Shown: positions 38,919-48,547, counted from the first letter of the stretch. The stretch is DNA of 64,000 nucleotides from Thalassotalea psychrophila (GCF_031583595.1 NZ_CP134145.1:4216001-4280000), one strand, 5' to 3'. A program made the numbers and translations. Notes: a model not told the origin generated them from the letters alone.

Positions 38919-40199
38919 TTATTTCAGTAACCTTTGTAAGGTTTCAATACTTTTACTAGTAGCACCTTGATTGGCAAGCACTACATCAAGAGCATTTTTG
39001 CCAACCGATTTAGCTAAATTTTGATCCGCAAGTAAGCAATGTAATTTAGCAGCGAGCTCGCTGTTATGATCTAATTGCACGATGCCATTGGCCGTTTTCA
39101 ACTTCTGGGTGATTTCTTTAAAGTTCGCCATGTTCTCCCCAACTATAACCGGTTTAGCAAATAGTGCTGGTTCAAGTGGATTATGGCCGCCAACATCCGA
39201 AAAGCTACCAGCAACAATACAAATTTCAGCCAACGCATATATCGGTAGTAACTCACCTAAGGTATCAATCACCCAAATATCATTATCATCTGTTATCGCT
39301 TGTTTAGAACTGCGAGTTATGTGATTGAAACCTTGCTCGACGCACAGTTGTGTTACCGCGGAAAATCTTTCTGGATGACGTGGCACCAATACTAATAGTA
39401 ACTCTGGATTGTCAGCTTTTAACTGTTTATATGCATTAAGAGCTGGGATTTCTTCGCCTTGGTGTGTGCTACCTACTACCAGTAATCGCCTATGCTCTGA
39501 TACGTAATGCTGCAGATCAGAAATTTTATTTTGCAGCTCATCTGTAACACTAATATCGTATTTTAAATTGCCAAAATTTTTGACTAAATCAGCATCAGCG
39601 CCCATCTCAATAAAGTGATCTACGTTGTCTGCACTTTGGCACAATATTGCGGAGAATTTATTTAATGCAGGAGTAATCAGCCAGCTAAGTTTTTTATAAC
39701 TTTTTAACGATTTTGCCGATAATCGGCCATTAATGAGTAGCAACTCAATGTTAGATTTATGACAACGTTGAATAAGGGTAGGCCAAAGTTCAGTTTCCAT
39801 TAGTACCACTGCTTTGGGCTTTAACAATCGGAAAAACAAATGCACACAAAAAGAAATATCTAATGGCAGGTAGCAGTGTTGTACTTTATCAATGTAGAAT
39901 TTTTTTACTTGCGCTGAGCCTGTCGGTGTAAACGTAGTTACTGTTATTGGCAAATCTGGATATGTAATTAACAACTGATCAATAAAGGGCTTGGCAGCTA
40001 TCACTTCACCTACGCTTGCCGCATGTACAAGGATACCACCAGTTTTTACATTTGAAGACAGCCAACCAAAACGCTCACTTAAACGTTGACGGTATTCCCG
40101 TTGTGAAAATGAGCGAATGATGAGAACCAATAACAACACAGGTACAAGTATTAAAATAAGTAACTGATACAGGCGTAACGACAATTTTTCTTTGTTCAA
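38919..40199 (-). CDS. waaA: 3-deoxy-D-manno-octulosonic-acid transferase (Kdo transferase)
   Basis: A GT30 enzyme of 426 residues, membrane-anchored by the N-terminal LLILILVPVLLLVLI segment. HAASVGEVIAAKP at the front and GGHNPLEPALFAKPVIVG near the C-terminus are Kdo transferase signatures. It attaches Kdo to lipid IVA; with kdkA present, a single phosphorylated Kdo is the likely product. The best start is a TTG; no ATG is available at the right position. Confidence 0.94.
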   Translation of the reverse strand: MNKEKLSLRLYQLLILILVPVLLLVLIIRSFSQREYRQRLSERFGWLSSNVKTGGILVHAASVGEVIAAKPFIDQLLITYPDLPITVTTFTPTGSAQVKKFYIDKVQHCYLPLDISFCVHLFFRLLKPKAVVLMETELWPTLIQRCHKSNIELLLINGRLSAKSLKSYKKLSWLITPALNKFSAILCQSADNVDHFIEMGADADLVKNFGNLKYDISVTDELQNKISDLQHYVSEHRRLLVVGSTHQGEEIPALNAYKQLKADNPELLLVLVPRHPERFSAVTQLCVEQGFNHITRSSKQAITDDNDIWVIDTLGELLPIYALAEICIVAGSFSDVGGHNPLEPALFAKPVIVGENMANFKEITQKLKTANGIVQLDHNSELAAKLHCLLADQNLAKSVGKNALDVVLANQGATSKSIETLQRLLK

Positions 40200-40301
40200 T
40201 TTGTTTTCTTATAAATAAATGAGTCGTTGTCATCATACTAACAACCGACTGAAATAACCTAATATATTTTAACCATGTTTGACAAAATAATTAGACATAG
40301 T

Positions 40302-40730
40302 TTACCTTTCAAAAATAGCATCAAGAATAATTGAAGAGTTAGTTCGCTCTACCCCTTCTAAATGGCAAATATTATCTAATATAGCAGTAAGGTGTTTGAG
40401 CGATTGGATCTGTAGTACAACAAGTAGATCAAATTCGCCACTAATTGAATAGACATGACTTATCTGGTGTATTTTTCTCAAAATAATGCAAATTTTCTCA
40501 CGTAAGTTTGGGTTTACTTTTAACGATACATTTATGGTAATTAAATCTTTTGTATAGTTACTACCCAATTCAACGCTGTAGGACTTTATTACACCGTTAC
40601 TTTCAAGTTTATTAATTCTATTTTGTATTGCTGTTCTGGAAACATTTAAGGCTCTGGCGATGTCGGAAACGCTAGCTCTAGCATTGCACCTAAGAATTGA
40701 AAGCAGTTCTTCGTCTTTTTCACTAATCAT
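40302..40730 (-). CDS. Lrp/AsnC family transcriptional regulator of kbl-tdh
   Basis: The 142-residue protein has the winged helix-turn-helix VSDIARALNVSRTAIQNRI and a C-terminal ligand-sensing half with GEFDLLVVLQ. It is divergent from kbl-tdh, with a perfect 14-bp inverted repeat between the two genes, so control of threonine catabolism is the likely job. The ligand (threonine, glycine or leucine) cannot be told. The length is slightly below average for the family. Confidence 0.9.
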   Translation of the reverse strand: MISEKDEELLSILRCNARASVSDIARALNVSRTAIQNRINKLESNGVIKSYSVELGSNYTKDLITINVSLKVNPNLREKICIILRKIHQISHVYSISGEFDLLVVLQIQSLKHLTAILDNICHLEGVERTNSSIILDAIFER

Positions 40731-40764
40731 CTATCAATTACCTTTTTATAAAACTGCCAACACC

Positions 40765-40800
40765 ATTGCAAAATGACATTAAACAGTGTCATTTTGCAAT
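40765..40800. promoter_or_regulatory. operator-like perfect inverted repeat between the Lrp-type regulator and kbl
   Basis: ATTGCAAAATGACA at 40765-40778 and its exact reverse complement at 40787-40800, spaced by 8 bases. A further half-site, GTCATTTTG, lies at 40809-40817 and a weaker TGTGTCATT near 40861. It is placed between the divergent start sites, as expected for an autoregulated Lrp/AsnC operator. Confidence 0.75.
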
Positions 40801-40937
40801 GATTATAAGTCATTTTGAACATCTGTAAACTTTTTTTTATATTGAGTTAGATGAATAATATGTGTCATTAAAAAATGCGGCAAAATACTCGCAAGAAACT
40901 ACAATTACTAATCATAAATGATCTAACTGAGGCTAAT

Positions 40938-42131
40938 ATGTCATCTAATTTTATTAACCATCTTCAACAACAAATCGATCAAGTTAAAGAAGAAGGCCTG
41001 TACAAAGCAGAAAGAATTATAACTACCGCACAACAAGCAGATATTGCAGTTAGCAGTGGTGAAGAAGTTATTAACTTTTGTGCCAATAACTATTTAGGTT
41101 TAGCCAATCATCCAGAGCTAATTAACGCTGCTAAAGGTGGTTTAGACGACCATGGTTTTGGTATGGCATCAGTACGTTTTATTTGTGGTACACAAGATAT
41201 TCATAAAACCTTAGAAGGTAAACTATCTAACTTCTTGGGTATGGAAGATACCATTCTTTATTCTTCATGTTTTGATGCTAATGCGGGTTTATTTGAAACA
41301 ATATTAACTGCTGAAGATGCGATTATTTCAGATGCACTAAACCATGCATCAATTATTGACGGTGTGCGTTTATGTAAAGCTAAACGTTTTCGTTATGCGA
41401 ATAACGACATGGCCGCATTAGAAGAACAACTTATTGCTGCCAATGAAGCTGGTGCACGCTTTAAGCTAATTGCTACTGACGGCGTATTCTCAATGGATGG
41501 TGTAATTGCCAACCTGAAAGGTGTATGTGATTTAGCCGACAAATATGATGCAATGGTGATGGTTGATGATTCTCATGCTGTAGGGTTTGTTGGTGAAGAA
41601 GGTCGTGGTTCACACGAGTACTGTGAAGTAATGGGCCGAGTAGATATCGTTACCGGTACTTTAGGTAAAGCCATGGGTGGCGCTTCAGGTGGTTTCACCT
41701 CAGCGAGTAAAGAAGTAGTCGAATGGTTACGTCAACGTTCTCGTCCTTACCTTTTCTCAAACTCATTAGCTCCTGCAATTGTAACAGCTTCTATCAAGGT
41801 AATTGATATGCTCGCTCAAGGCGGCGAACTTCGTAAAACCTTAAAAGATAACGCAGCATATTTTCGTAATAACATGGAAGCCGCAGGCTTTACCTGTGCC
41901 GGTGCAGATCATGCGATTATTCCAGTTATGCTTGGAGATGCTAAAGTTGCAGCTGATATGTCAAACCGTTTACTTAGCGAAGGTATTTACGTTATTGGTT
42001 TCTCATTTCCAGTTGTACCAAAAGGCCAAGCGCGCATTCGTACCCAAATTTCTGCCGCTCATACTCGAGCGCAATTAGATAAAGCTATTGAAGCCTTTAC
42101 CCGAATTGGTAAAGAAATGGGCGTCATTTAA
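40938..42131 (+). CDS. kbl: glycine C-acetyltransferase (2-amino-3-ketobutyrate CoA ligase)
   Basis: A PLP-dependent alpha-oxoamine synthase of 397 residues. The cofactor lysine is in [10 protein letters not shown] (near residue 243), and VDDSHAVGF and [12 protein letters not shown] match Kbl. It cleaves 2-amino-3-ketobutyrate with CoA to glycine and acetyl-CoA, acting right after Tdh. The ATG at 40938 has GAGG about 6 bases upstream; an in-frame ATG at 40875 would add 21 residues not found in the family. Confidence 0.96.
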   Translation: MSSNFINHLQQQIDQVKEEGLYKAERIITTAQQADIAVSSGEEVINFCANNYLGLANHPELINAAKGGLDDHGFGMASVRFICGTQDIHKTLEGKLSNFLGMEDTILYSSCFDANAGLFETILTAEDAIISDALNHASIIDGVRLCKAKRFRYANNDMAALEEQLIAANEAGARFKLIATDGVFSMDGVIANLKGVCDLADKYDAMVMVDDSHAVGFVGEEGRGSHEYCEVMGRVDIVTGTLGKAMGGASGGFTSASKEVVEWLRQRSRPYLFSNSLAPAIVTASIKVIDMLAQGGELRKTLKDNAAYFRNNMEAAGFTCAGADHAIIPVMLGDAKVAADMSNRLLSEGIYVIGFSFPVVPKGQARIRTQISAAHTRAQLDKAIEAFTRIGKEMGVI

Positions 42132-42155
42132 CAAGCTTAAATTAGAGATAATAGA

Positions 42156-43181
42156 ATGAAATCATTAGCAAAATTAAAAGCTGAAGCTGGCATTTGGATG
42201 ACTGACTCGCCAAAGCCAGAAGTTGGTCATAACGATTTATTAATCAAAATTAAGAAAACTGCAATTTGTGGTACCGACATTCACATTTATAACTGGGATG
42301 AATGGTCACAGAAAACTATTCCTGTACCTATGGTTGTCGGTCATGAATACGCGGGTGTTGTAGTTGACATGGGTCAAGAAGTAAAAGGTTTTACTAAAGG
42401 AGACAGGGTATCTGGTGAAGGTCACATTACTTGCGGTCATTGTCGAAATTGTCGTGGTGGCCGAACGCACTTATGTCGCAATACCGTTGGTGTTGGTGTA
42501 GACCGTACCGGGAGTTTTGCTGAATACTTAGTGATTCCTGCCTACAATGCGTTTAAATTACCCGATGAGATCTCTGACGATTTAGCGGCAGTATTTGACC
42601 CATTTGGTAACGCTGTACATACCGCCCTTTCATTTGATCTAGTTGGTGAAGATGTTTTGATCACTGGTGCTGGCCCTATCGGCATTATGGCAGCGGCTGT
42701 TGCTAAACATGTTGGTGCCCGCCATGTTGTTATTACTGACATTAATGAATATCGTTTAGATTTAGCTCGTAAAATGGGCGCTACTCGTGCAGTTAACGTT
42801 GCCAACGAAAACTTAAAAGATGTAATGAACGAGCTTGGTATGACAGAAGGGTTTGACGTAGGCATGGAAATGTCTGGCGTACCTATGGCCTTTACAGACA
42901 TGCTAGAGAATATGAACAATGGCGGTAAAATTGCCATGTTAGGTATTCCTGGGCAAGACATGGCGATTGATTGGAGCAAAGTCATTTTTAAAGGCTTAAC
43001 CATCAAAGGTATTTATGGCCGTGAAATGTTCGAAACCTGGTATAAAATGGCAAGCTTAATTCAATCTGGTTTAGACTTGAGCCCTATTATTACTCATCAC
43101 TTCCCTATTGATGAATTTCAACAAGGCTTTGACGCCATGTTATCCGGTAATTCAGGTAAAGTTATTCTTAGCTGGGATTAA
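42156..43181 (+). CDS. tdh: L-threonine 3-dehydrogenase
   Basis: A 341-residue zinc alcohol-dehydrogenase-type enzyme. Catalytic zinc site [13 protein letters not shown] and GHEYAG, structural zinc [15 protein letters not shown], and the NAD-binding [10 protein letters not shown] loop are all visible. It oxidises threonine to 2-amino-3-ketobutyrate, the substrate of the adjacent kbl. Ends in a strong terminator at 43214-43253. Confidence 0.97.
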   Translation: MKSLAKLKAEAGIWMTDSPKPEVGHNDLLIKIKKTAICGTDIHIYNWDEWSQKTIPVPMVVGHEYAGVVVDMGQEVKGFTKGDRVSGEGHITCGHCRNCRGGRTHLCRNTVGVGVDRTGSFAEYLVIPAYNAFKLPDEISDDLAAVFDPFGNAVHTALSFDLVGEDVLITGAGPIGIMAAAVAKHVGARHVVITDINEYRLDLARKMGATRAVNVANENLKDVMNELGMTEGFDVGMEMSGVPMAFTDMLENMNNGGKIAMLGIPGQDMAIDWSKVIFKGLTIKGIYGREMFETWYKMASLIQSGLDLSPIITHHFPIDEFQQGFDAMLSGNSGKVILSWD

Positions 43182-43213
43182 CCCTATAAATCTAGAATAA
43201 AGTATTTTTTATT

Positions 43214-43253
43214 AAAGCCTGTTGAGTTTTTACTAGCTCAGCAGGCTTTTTTT
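43214..43253 (+). terminator. Rho-independent terminator after tdh
   Basis: A 13-bp stem with one G-T wobble (AAAGCCTGTTGAG with CTCAGCAGGCTTT) and a seven-T tail at 43247-43253. Confidence 0.92.
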
Positions 43254-43301
43254 GTTAAAATCACTTTAACGAACTTATTAAAACTAAATAAAGAGAATAC
43301 T

Positions 43302-43637
43302 GTGTTATCAAACGACAGCACCTTCAAACACATTAATGTGGCCGATGTAGCAAATGGTTTAGCTACTAAAGAACATATCGTTGTAGATATACGCGATGCT
43401 AATTCATATGCTATCAGCCATATATCTGGGGCAATCCACTTAAGCAATGAAGGTTTAAGTGATTTTTTACGTGAAGCTGATTTCGATGCTCCTACAGTGG
43501 TATGTTGTTATCATGGTATTTCTAGTCAACAAGCCGCGCAATTTTTAATTAGCCAAGATTTCACCGATGTTTACTCGCTAGATGGTGGGTTTGAGTTATG
43601 GTCTAATAGTTATCCGCAACATATTGAAAAAGCATAA
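43302..43637 (+). CDS. glpE: thiosulfate sulfurtransferase GlpE (rhodanese)
   Basis: A single-domain rhodanese of 111 residues with a [15 protein letters not shown] region and active-site loop [11 protein letters not shown], in which the second Cys is the likely catalytic residue. It transfers sulfur from thiosulfate to cyanide or thioredoxin. The start is GTG (43302). It is followed by glpG as in enterobacteria, but there is no glpR or glpD here. Confidence 0.92.
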   Translation: MLSNDSTFKHINVADVANGLATKEHIVVDIRDANSYAISHISGAIHLSNEGLSDFLREADFDAPTVVCCYHGISSQQAAQFLISQDFTDVYSLDGGFELWSNSYPQHIEKA

Positions 43638-43654
43638 ATAGAGTGCAACCTTAA

Positions 43655-44524
43655 ATGCAAATATTGGTTAACGTAGAACAAAAATCCATTGCCTTGATCT
43701 TTGCTGATTACCTAAAAAGTATCAACATTAACTGTGAAATCAAACCAGCCTTAAACGATCAGCAAGTCATTGATGGTTGGGCTATCCTTTGTGCCACACA
43801 AGAAATTGATAGAGCTAAATATGAATTTGAACAGTTCATTAGTCAGCCCAATCACCCAAAGTATCAGCAATCTGCTTGGCAAAGTGGCCAATCGGTAAAG
43901 CTCAATGGTAGTTCTGGGTTGAGTAAGCAAATTAAAGCAAATTTCCTCGCTCAAGCAGGCCCTTTCACTATTTGTATTTTTGCACTTTGTTGGCTTGTAT
44001 TTGCCGCCACATTTTTATTGTTCGGTAATAGCCTTTATCAATTAGTTATTTTCAATCAAGCTGGTGATCTTAATCAAACATTTGCCCAGCCTTGGCGCCT
44101 ATTAACGCCCGCTTTGTTCCATTATTCTTTATTGCATATTGCCTTTAATACGATGTGGTGGTGGCAACTCGGTGGTCAAATTGAAAAGAACTTAGGGCTA
44201 AATAAAATCATAATTTTATTTATTACCTCTGCCCTACTTTCTAATATTGCACAATTCTATATTTCCGGGCCCAATTTTGGTGGTCTTTCTGGAGTTGTTT
44301 ATGCCACGGTAGGTTTTGTATGGTGGTATGGCTATTTAAACCCGAATAAAGGTATAGGTTTATCCAACTCTATTATTGGCTTTATGCTGTTTTGGCTAGT
44401 ATTAGGCTATACCGATTTTATGCCGATTAATGTAGCAAACACTGCGCATTTAGTGGGTTTAATTTCGGGGGTATTCTATGCGCTACTGGTTACTCAGTTA
44501 ACTAAAATGAAGAAAATTAATTAA
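43655..44524 (+). CDS. glpG: rhomboid intramembrane serine protease GlpG
   Basis: A cytoplasmic N-terminal domain (about residues 1-90) is followed by six membrane segments. The catalytic Ser is in GGLSGVVYA and the catalytic His in NTAHLVGLISG; HxxxN of HIAFNTMW is the oxyanion region. It cleaves transmembrane proteins within the membrane. It lies 17 bases after glpE and 2 bases before ubiC, so the three form one operon. Confidence 0.95.
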   Translation: MQILVNVEQKSIALIFADYLKSININCEIKPALNDQQVIDGWAILCATQEIDRAKYEFEQFISQPNHPKYQQSAWQSGQSVKLNGSSGLSKQIKANFLAQAGPFTICIFALCWLVFAATFLLFGNSLYQLVIFNQAGDLNQTFAQPWRLLTPALFHYSLLHIAFNTMWWWQLGGQIEKNLGLNKIIILFITSALLSNIAQFYISGPNFGGLSGVVYATVGFVWWYGYLNPNKGIGLSNSIIGFMLFWLVLGYTDFMPINVANTAHLVGLISGVFYALLVTQLTKMKKIN

Positions 44525-44526
44525 CT

Positions 44527-45087
44527 ATGCTTGAATTAAAACATCAGTTTCCCATTGGTTTAGATGTGAACTGGATAAGTGCTAAAAACGCTCCACAAAC
44601 ACCGCGTTTGAATGATTGGTTGTTAGATCCTACATCATTAACGGCCCGCCTAAAAAGTCACTGTAAAGACTTTAAGATACAAGTATTAGGGCAGCGAGTT
44701 GAAGCTTGCCAAGCTAATGAAGCAAATGCAGATATTATATTAGGTGAACAAGTTTTGGTGCGAGAAGTTATATTATTTTGTGATGATGTACCGCATGTAT
44801 TTGCTCGCAGTTTATTACCTTTAAAAAGTTTAACCGGTGAACAACAAGCCCTAGCAAGTTTAGGCGAGCAATCGCTAGGGCAAGTACTTTTTAATAATCC
44901 GAAATTGCATCGTGAGGTGGTAGAAGTTGCCGAAATTGAGCCTAGTCTGAGAGTATGCGAATTAGCTGCTATGCTAAATCTTCAGGTTAAGCACAATTTA
45001 TGGGGCCGACGTTCATTATTTTTCATTGAAGATAAGCCGCTGATGGTCGCTGAAGTATTTTTACCTAGCGCGAGAGCCTACCTATAA
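44527..45087 (+). CDS. ubiC: chorismate lyase
   Basis: A 186-residue protein with the conserved Arg in LVREVILF (product binding), FARSLLP, and a late Glu in MVAEVFLP near the C-terminus. It makes 4-hydroxybenzoate and pyruvate from chorismate, the first step of ubiquinone synthesis. It starts 2 bases after glpG. Normally it is followed directly by ubiA; here two small secreted-protein genes lie between. Confidence 0.92.
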   Translation: MLELKHQFPIGLDVNWISAKNAPQTPRLNDWLLDPTSLTARLKSHCKDFKIQVLGQRVEACQANEANADIILGEQVLVREVILFCDDVPHVFARSLLPLKSLTGEQQALASLGEQSLGQVLFNNPKLHREVVEVAEIEPSLRVCELAAMLNLQVKHNLWGRRSLFFIEDKPLMVAEVFLPSARAYL

Positions 45088-45265
45088 AGATATCGAATAT
45101 AAAATTGTCCTGAAAACATGTTTATTAATTTCAACTTTACATTTAAATCTATATGTCACAATAACTTACAGTAATCACAAAATAATCATCGAAAGATTTT
45201 GCTTCTATCATAATATATTCAATATACGGCCTATCATTTAATCACCTTTTCAAAGGAGATTAATT

Positions 45266-45688
45266 ATGAAGGTATTAACTACAGTAACCTTATTTATTAT
45301 CGTGTTCACTTTATTCAGCAGCAAAGTAAATGCAGCCAATATAACTTTCAAGGCGGGAGATGATTCTTTAGCGACTAAGCTTTGCCTTGCTGCTGTCAGC
45401 AATGATTTACAAAAAACAAAACGATATATTAGCCGCCTTGCTTTGATGACTGGAATTAACACCGGTATGTATGGTCGAACTAACTTTGCAAGCGATGACA
45501 TACGATGCAACGACACTGATTTAGTAAAATTTACAGCTCAATATAATGCCAAAGACACGTTTGAGTTTATCAATAAAAGAGCGATGAAAAAATATCGCTT
45601 AAATACTGACGAAGTTAAAGTAATTGATTTAGCGAGACAAAATAGCATGAACAATACGCCACAAGTTATTGTTATCACTAGTCGTTAA
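45266..45688 (+). CDS. small secreted protein, DUF3718-like, copy 1
   Basis: The 140-residue protein has a signal peptide ending near VNAAN (residue 24), then TFKAGDDSLATKLCLAA, a Cys in IRCND, and a C-terminal half ending PQVIVITSR. It is a close paralog of the gene at 46190-46594, aligning over nearly the whole length apart from a 6-residue insertion. Two conserved Cys suggest a disulfide. The DUF3718 name is from memory of the family. AAGGAG lies about 7 bases before the ATG. Confidence 0.8.
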   Translation: MKVLTTVTLFIIVFTLFSSKVNAANITFKAGDDSLATKLCLAAVSNDLQKTKRYISRLALMTGINTGMYGRTNFASDDIRCNDTDLVKFTAQYNAKDTFEFINKRAMKKYRLNTDEVKVIDLARQNSMNNTPQVIVITSR

Positions 45689-45709
45689 TAATTCAAAAAA
45701 AGTATAGTT

Positions 45710-45741
45710 AAATGGTTAAGTTTTCGCTTAACCATTTTTTT
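45710..45741 (+). terminator. Rho-independent terminator after DUF3718-like copy 1
   Basis: An 11-bp stem (AATGGTTAAG with CTTAACCATT plus a flanking A-T pair), loop TTTTCG, then seven T. Nearly identical to the terminator after copy 2. Confidence 0.9.
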
Positions 45742-45830
45742 ATTCATGGATAAATTAACTTAGAGTTATCATGGACCATTCTTTCACATCCATGTGATCA
45801 TGGCATACACAACATCCTTATTGAAAAAGG

Positions 45831-45882
45831 CTTAGATTCTGTTAATTCATGGATGGCTTAAATTCTATTACTTCATGGACAA
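45831..45882. repeat. two tandem 26-base units
   Basis: Units 45831-45856 and 45857-45882 share about 20 of 26 bases, including ATTCT and TTCATGGA at the same offsets. Function unknown; possibly the remnant of a decayed repeat or a binding-site array. Confidence 0.6.
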
Positions 45883-46189
45883 AGGTATGCAAATCATCAG
45901 CTAGGGGGTTAAGTTGCTAAATTCAATGCTGCGTCAAACGGTTAATATCAAGGTACATGTAAATATACTTTAACGAAAACCTCACTTAACTCGCACATTT
46001 CGAAAATGGAATGCTTATGAAAGCAATATTATTTCCTTAGGTTTTGCTTATAAGCCAGAAAAAAGTTAGTTATTTTAGATAGTTAGTAGTCATAGAAATA
46101 ATCACATAACACTTAGCTTTTCATCTTAAGTTATTTCAGTAATCTGCCTACAATTTTCTAGTAAGAATACACACAAGGAGTGATTAATC

Positions 46190-46594
46190 ATGAAAGCAAC
46201 CCGAACATTTTTTTTATTTATAATAGCCTTCGTCTTATTAAGTTTTAAGGCCTATGCCAATAATGTTACCTTTGAAGCCGGTGACAACTCTACTGCCACT
46301 AAACTATGTATAGCAGCAGGAAGCAATAATTTGCATGCCACCCAAAAATACATCAAGAGTTTAAGCTGGCAACAAACTGGCATGTACCAAAAAACTAACT
46401 CAGTGTTAGCTGAAGTGTCTTGTAACAAAATCAATTTAATTGAATTCACGGCACAATATGACGCAGACAAAACGTATAATTTTCTCAATGATAAAGCGAT
46501 GAACAAATATAAGTTAACTGATGATCAAATGAAAATTATTGATATTGCAAAAGTGAATGATTTACCACAAGTTATAGTAGTTACTAGTAGGTAA
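46190..46594 (+). CDS. small secreted protein, DUF3718-like, copy 2
   Basis: The 134-residue paralog of the gene at 45266-45688. Its signal peptide ends near AYANN (residue 24); then come TFEAGDNSTATKLCIAAGS, a Cys in VSCNK and the ending PQVIVVTSR. Both Cys of copy 1 are kept, while about half the residues differ, so the duplication is not recent. AAGGAG precedes the ATG. It carries its own copy of the terminator. Confidence 0.8.
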   Translation: MKATRTFFLFIIAFVLLSFKAYANNVTFEAGDNSTATKLCIAAGSNNLHATQKYIKSLSWQQTGMYQKTNSVLAEVSCNKINLIEFTAQYDADKTYNFLNDKAMNKYKLTDDQMKIIDIAKVNDLPQVIVVTSR

Positions 46595-46619
46595 GGCTGC
46601 AAAAATTATTAACGTATTT

Positions 46620-46649
46620 AATGGTTAAGTGTTTACTTAACCATTTTTT
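46620..46649 (+). terminator. Rho-independent terminator after DUF3718-like copy 2
   Basis: A 10-bp perfect stem (AATGGTTAAG with CTTAACCATT), loop TGTTTA, then six T. The same stem as the terminator at 45710-45741. Confidence 0.9.
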
Positions 46650-46766
46650 AATTCCGGGATAAATTAACTTAGAGTTGTTCGTATTCTTATTCGTATTGGT
46701 ATAATATAAGCAAAAAATAATCCAGTGCCTAACTTTAATCACTAGGATAAAAATTATTAAAAAGTT

Positions 46767-47675
46767 ATGCCAACTTCGTTAATTAATGAACTTGGTTTTA
46801 GTCTTCAGGATCAATTAATGTCAGCATTCCTCCCTTCTTGGCAAGCCACTAAATTAATTACTCGTATGGACAAGCCAATAGGTACCTATTTATTGCTTTG
46901 GCCGACGTTTTGGGCGCTATACGTTGCCGCAGAAGGTTTTCCAGGTTGGCATTTAACTTTAGTTTTTGCCCTAGGTGTATTTATTATGCGCAGTGCTGGT
47001 TGCGTAATTAATGATTTTGCCGATAGAAAAGTAGATGGAAAAGTTAAACGAACTGAACAACGACCACTTGTTAGCGGACTGATAACAAGCAAAGAAGCTA
47101 TAACCTTATTTGTTGTTCTATTGGCTGTTGCTTTAGGACTTGTTTTAACACTTTCATGGTACAGCATTAGTTTATCAATTATTGCCTTAATACTTGCTGC
47201 TAGTTACCCATTCATGAAAAGGTTTACTCATTACCCACAAGTGGTTTTAGGGGCAGCCTTTAGTTGGGGCATGATCATGGCCTTTGCTGAAATTCAACAG
47301 GCTATTCCCACTACAGCCTGGTTATTATTTTTCGCTAATGTGCTGTGGACAGTTGCCTATGACACTATGTATGCCATGGTAGACAGAGATGATGATTTAC
47401 TTATTGGAGTAAAATCAACAGCAATTATTTTCGGCCGATTAGACAAAGTAATTATCGCTTTATTGCAAATATTCGTACTGACATTACTGGTTAAGGTTGG
47501 TCAAATTCAGCAGTTCAATATGTTCTATTATTTGGGTTTAATTCTCGTGGCTGCGACATTTATTTATCAACAAAATTTAATCAAGAAACGAGAGAGAGAT
47601 AATTGCTTTCAAGCGTTTTTAAACAATCATTACGGGTTATTGATTGTATTACTCGCTATAATAATTCAATACTAA
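46767..47675 (+). CDS. ubiA: 4-hydroxybenzoate octaprenyltransferase
   Basis: A 302-residue integral membrane prenyltransferase with two Asp-rich magnesium/diphosphate motifs, NDFADRKVDGKVKRT and YAMVDRDDD, plus MDKPIGTYLLLWPTFWAL at the start. It attaches the polyprenyl tail to 4-hydroxybenzoate, the second step of ubiquinone synthesis. The first 30 residues are longer than in E. coli, so a later start is possible, though AGGATAAA lies some way upstream of the ATG used. Confidence 0.95.
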   Translation: MPTSLINELGFSLQDQLMSAFLPSWQATKLITRMDKPIGTYLLLWPTFWALYVAAEGFPGWHLTLVFALGVFIMRSAGCVINDFADRKVDGKVKRTEQRPLVSGLITSKEAITLFVVLLAVALGLVLTLSWYSISLSIIALILAASYPFMKRFTHYPQVVLGAAFSWGMIMAFAEIQQAIPTTAWLLFFANVLWTVAYDTMYAMVDRDDDLLIGVKSTAIIFGRLDKVIIALLQIFVLTLLVKVGQIQQFNMFYYLGLILVAATFIYQQNLIKKRERDNCFQAFLNNHYGLLIVLLAIIIQY

Positions 47676-47708
47676 CTTTACCTTTATTGCATTCACCTAG
47701 GATCAAAC

Positions 47709-48545
47709 ATGCTCAGCTATCGTCACTCTTTTCATGCAGGCAACTTTGCCGATGTACTCAAGCATATTGTGCAAGTAGAAATTTTAGATTACCTAGGGCA
47801 AAAAGATAAGGTTTTTGACTACATAGATACTCACTCGGGTGCCGGTTTATTCAATTTAAAATCAGAACATGCCACTAAGTTGGGTGAATACTTAAATGGT
47901 ATCGCCAAATTAAATGAAAATGACTTTCCTGAATTAAGAGAATATTTTCGTGCGATTAAAGTCCATAACGATTCTGAGCAACTAGAGTTTTATCCTGGCT
48001 CTCCGTTAATCGCTCAACACTTTTTACGTAACGAAGATAAAGCTTGGTTATACGAGCTACACCCTACTGATTTTGAACTACTCAGTGAGAATATAAGACA
48101 AACTCGTCGTGTAAGAGTAAAACAAGGCGATGGATTTGAAGGGTTACTTTCGGTTGTACCACCAATCTCACGTCGTGCTTTTGTTCTTATTGACCCACCT
48201 TATGAAATTAAAACAGATTACGATAAGGTATTTAAAGTTGTGGCGAAAGCACATAAAAAATTTCCAACCGGTACCTACGCTATTTGGTATCCAGTAGTTG
48301 ATAGACATCGCATCGAAAAACTGGAAAAAAGTTTTGCCAATAGCGGTATAAAAGATATTGTACGTTTCGAATTAGGGTTATCTGCTGATACTGCGGAGCG
48401 CGGTATGACATCGTCAGGCATGATAGTAATAAACCCACCATGGACGTTAAAAGCAAAAATGGAAAAACTGTTACCTAAATTAGTAAAAGCCGTTGATGAA
48501 AACGGTACGGCTTTTTCTAAGTGCGACACTTGGGTAGCAGAATAA
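47709..48545 (+). CDS. rlmJ: 23S rRNA (adenine2030-N6)-methyltransferase
   Basis: LSYRHSFHAGNFADVLKH is the RlmJ N-terminus, THSGAGLF contains the SAM-binding loop, and IDPPYEIK is the catalytic DPPY-type motif. It methylates A2030 of 23S rRNA. The 278-residue length is normal. AGGA lies 6 bases before the ATG. Confidence 0.95.
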   Translation: MLSYRHSFHAGNFADVLKHIVQVEILDYLGQKDKVFDYIDTHSGAGLFNLKSEHATKLGEYLNGIAKLNENDFPELREYFRAIKVHNDSEQLEFYPGSPLIAQHFLRNEDKAWLYELHPTDFELLSENIRQTRRVRVKQGDGFEGLLSVVPPISRRAFVLIDPPYEIKTDYDKVFKVVAKAHKKFPTGTYAIWYPVVDRHRIEKLEKSFANSGIKDIVRFELGLSADTAERGMTSSGMIVINPPWTLKAKMEKLLPKLVKAVDENGTAFSKCDTWVAE

Positions 48546-48547
48546 AC

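Larger units (their letters stand above)
45689..46189. other. 500-base intergenic region between the two DUF3718-like paralogs
   Basis: It holds a terminator (45710-45741), a 20-base sequence shared with the region after copy 2 (GGATAAATTAACTTAGAGTT at 45748-45767, again at 46657-46676), a two-unit 26-base repeat (45831-45882) and the ribosome binding site of copy 2. TTCATGGA or close variants recur five times at 45743-45879. No credible gene was found. Confidence 0.75.
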
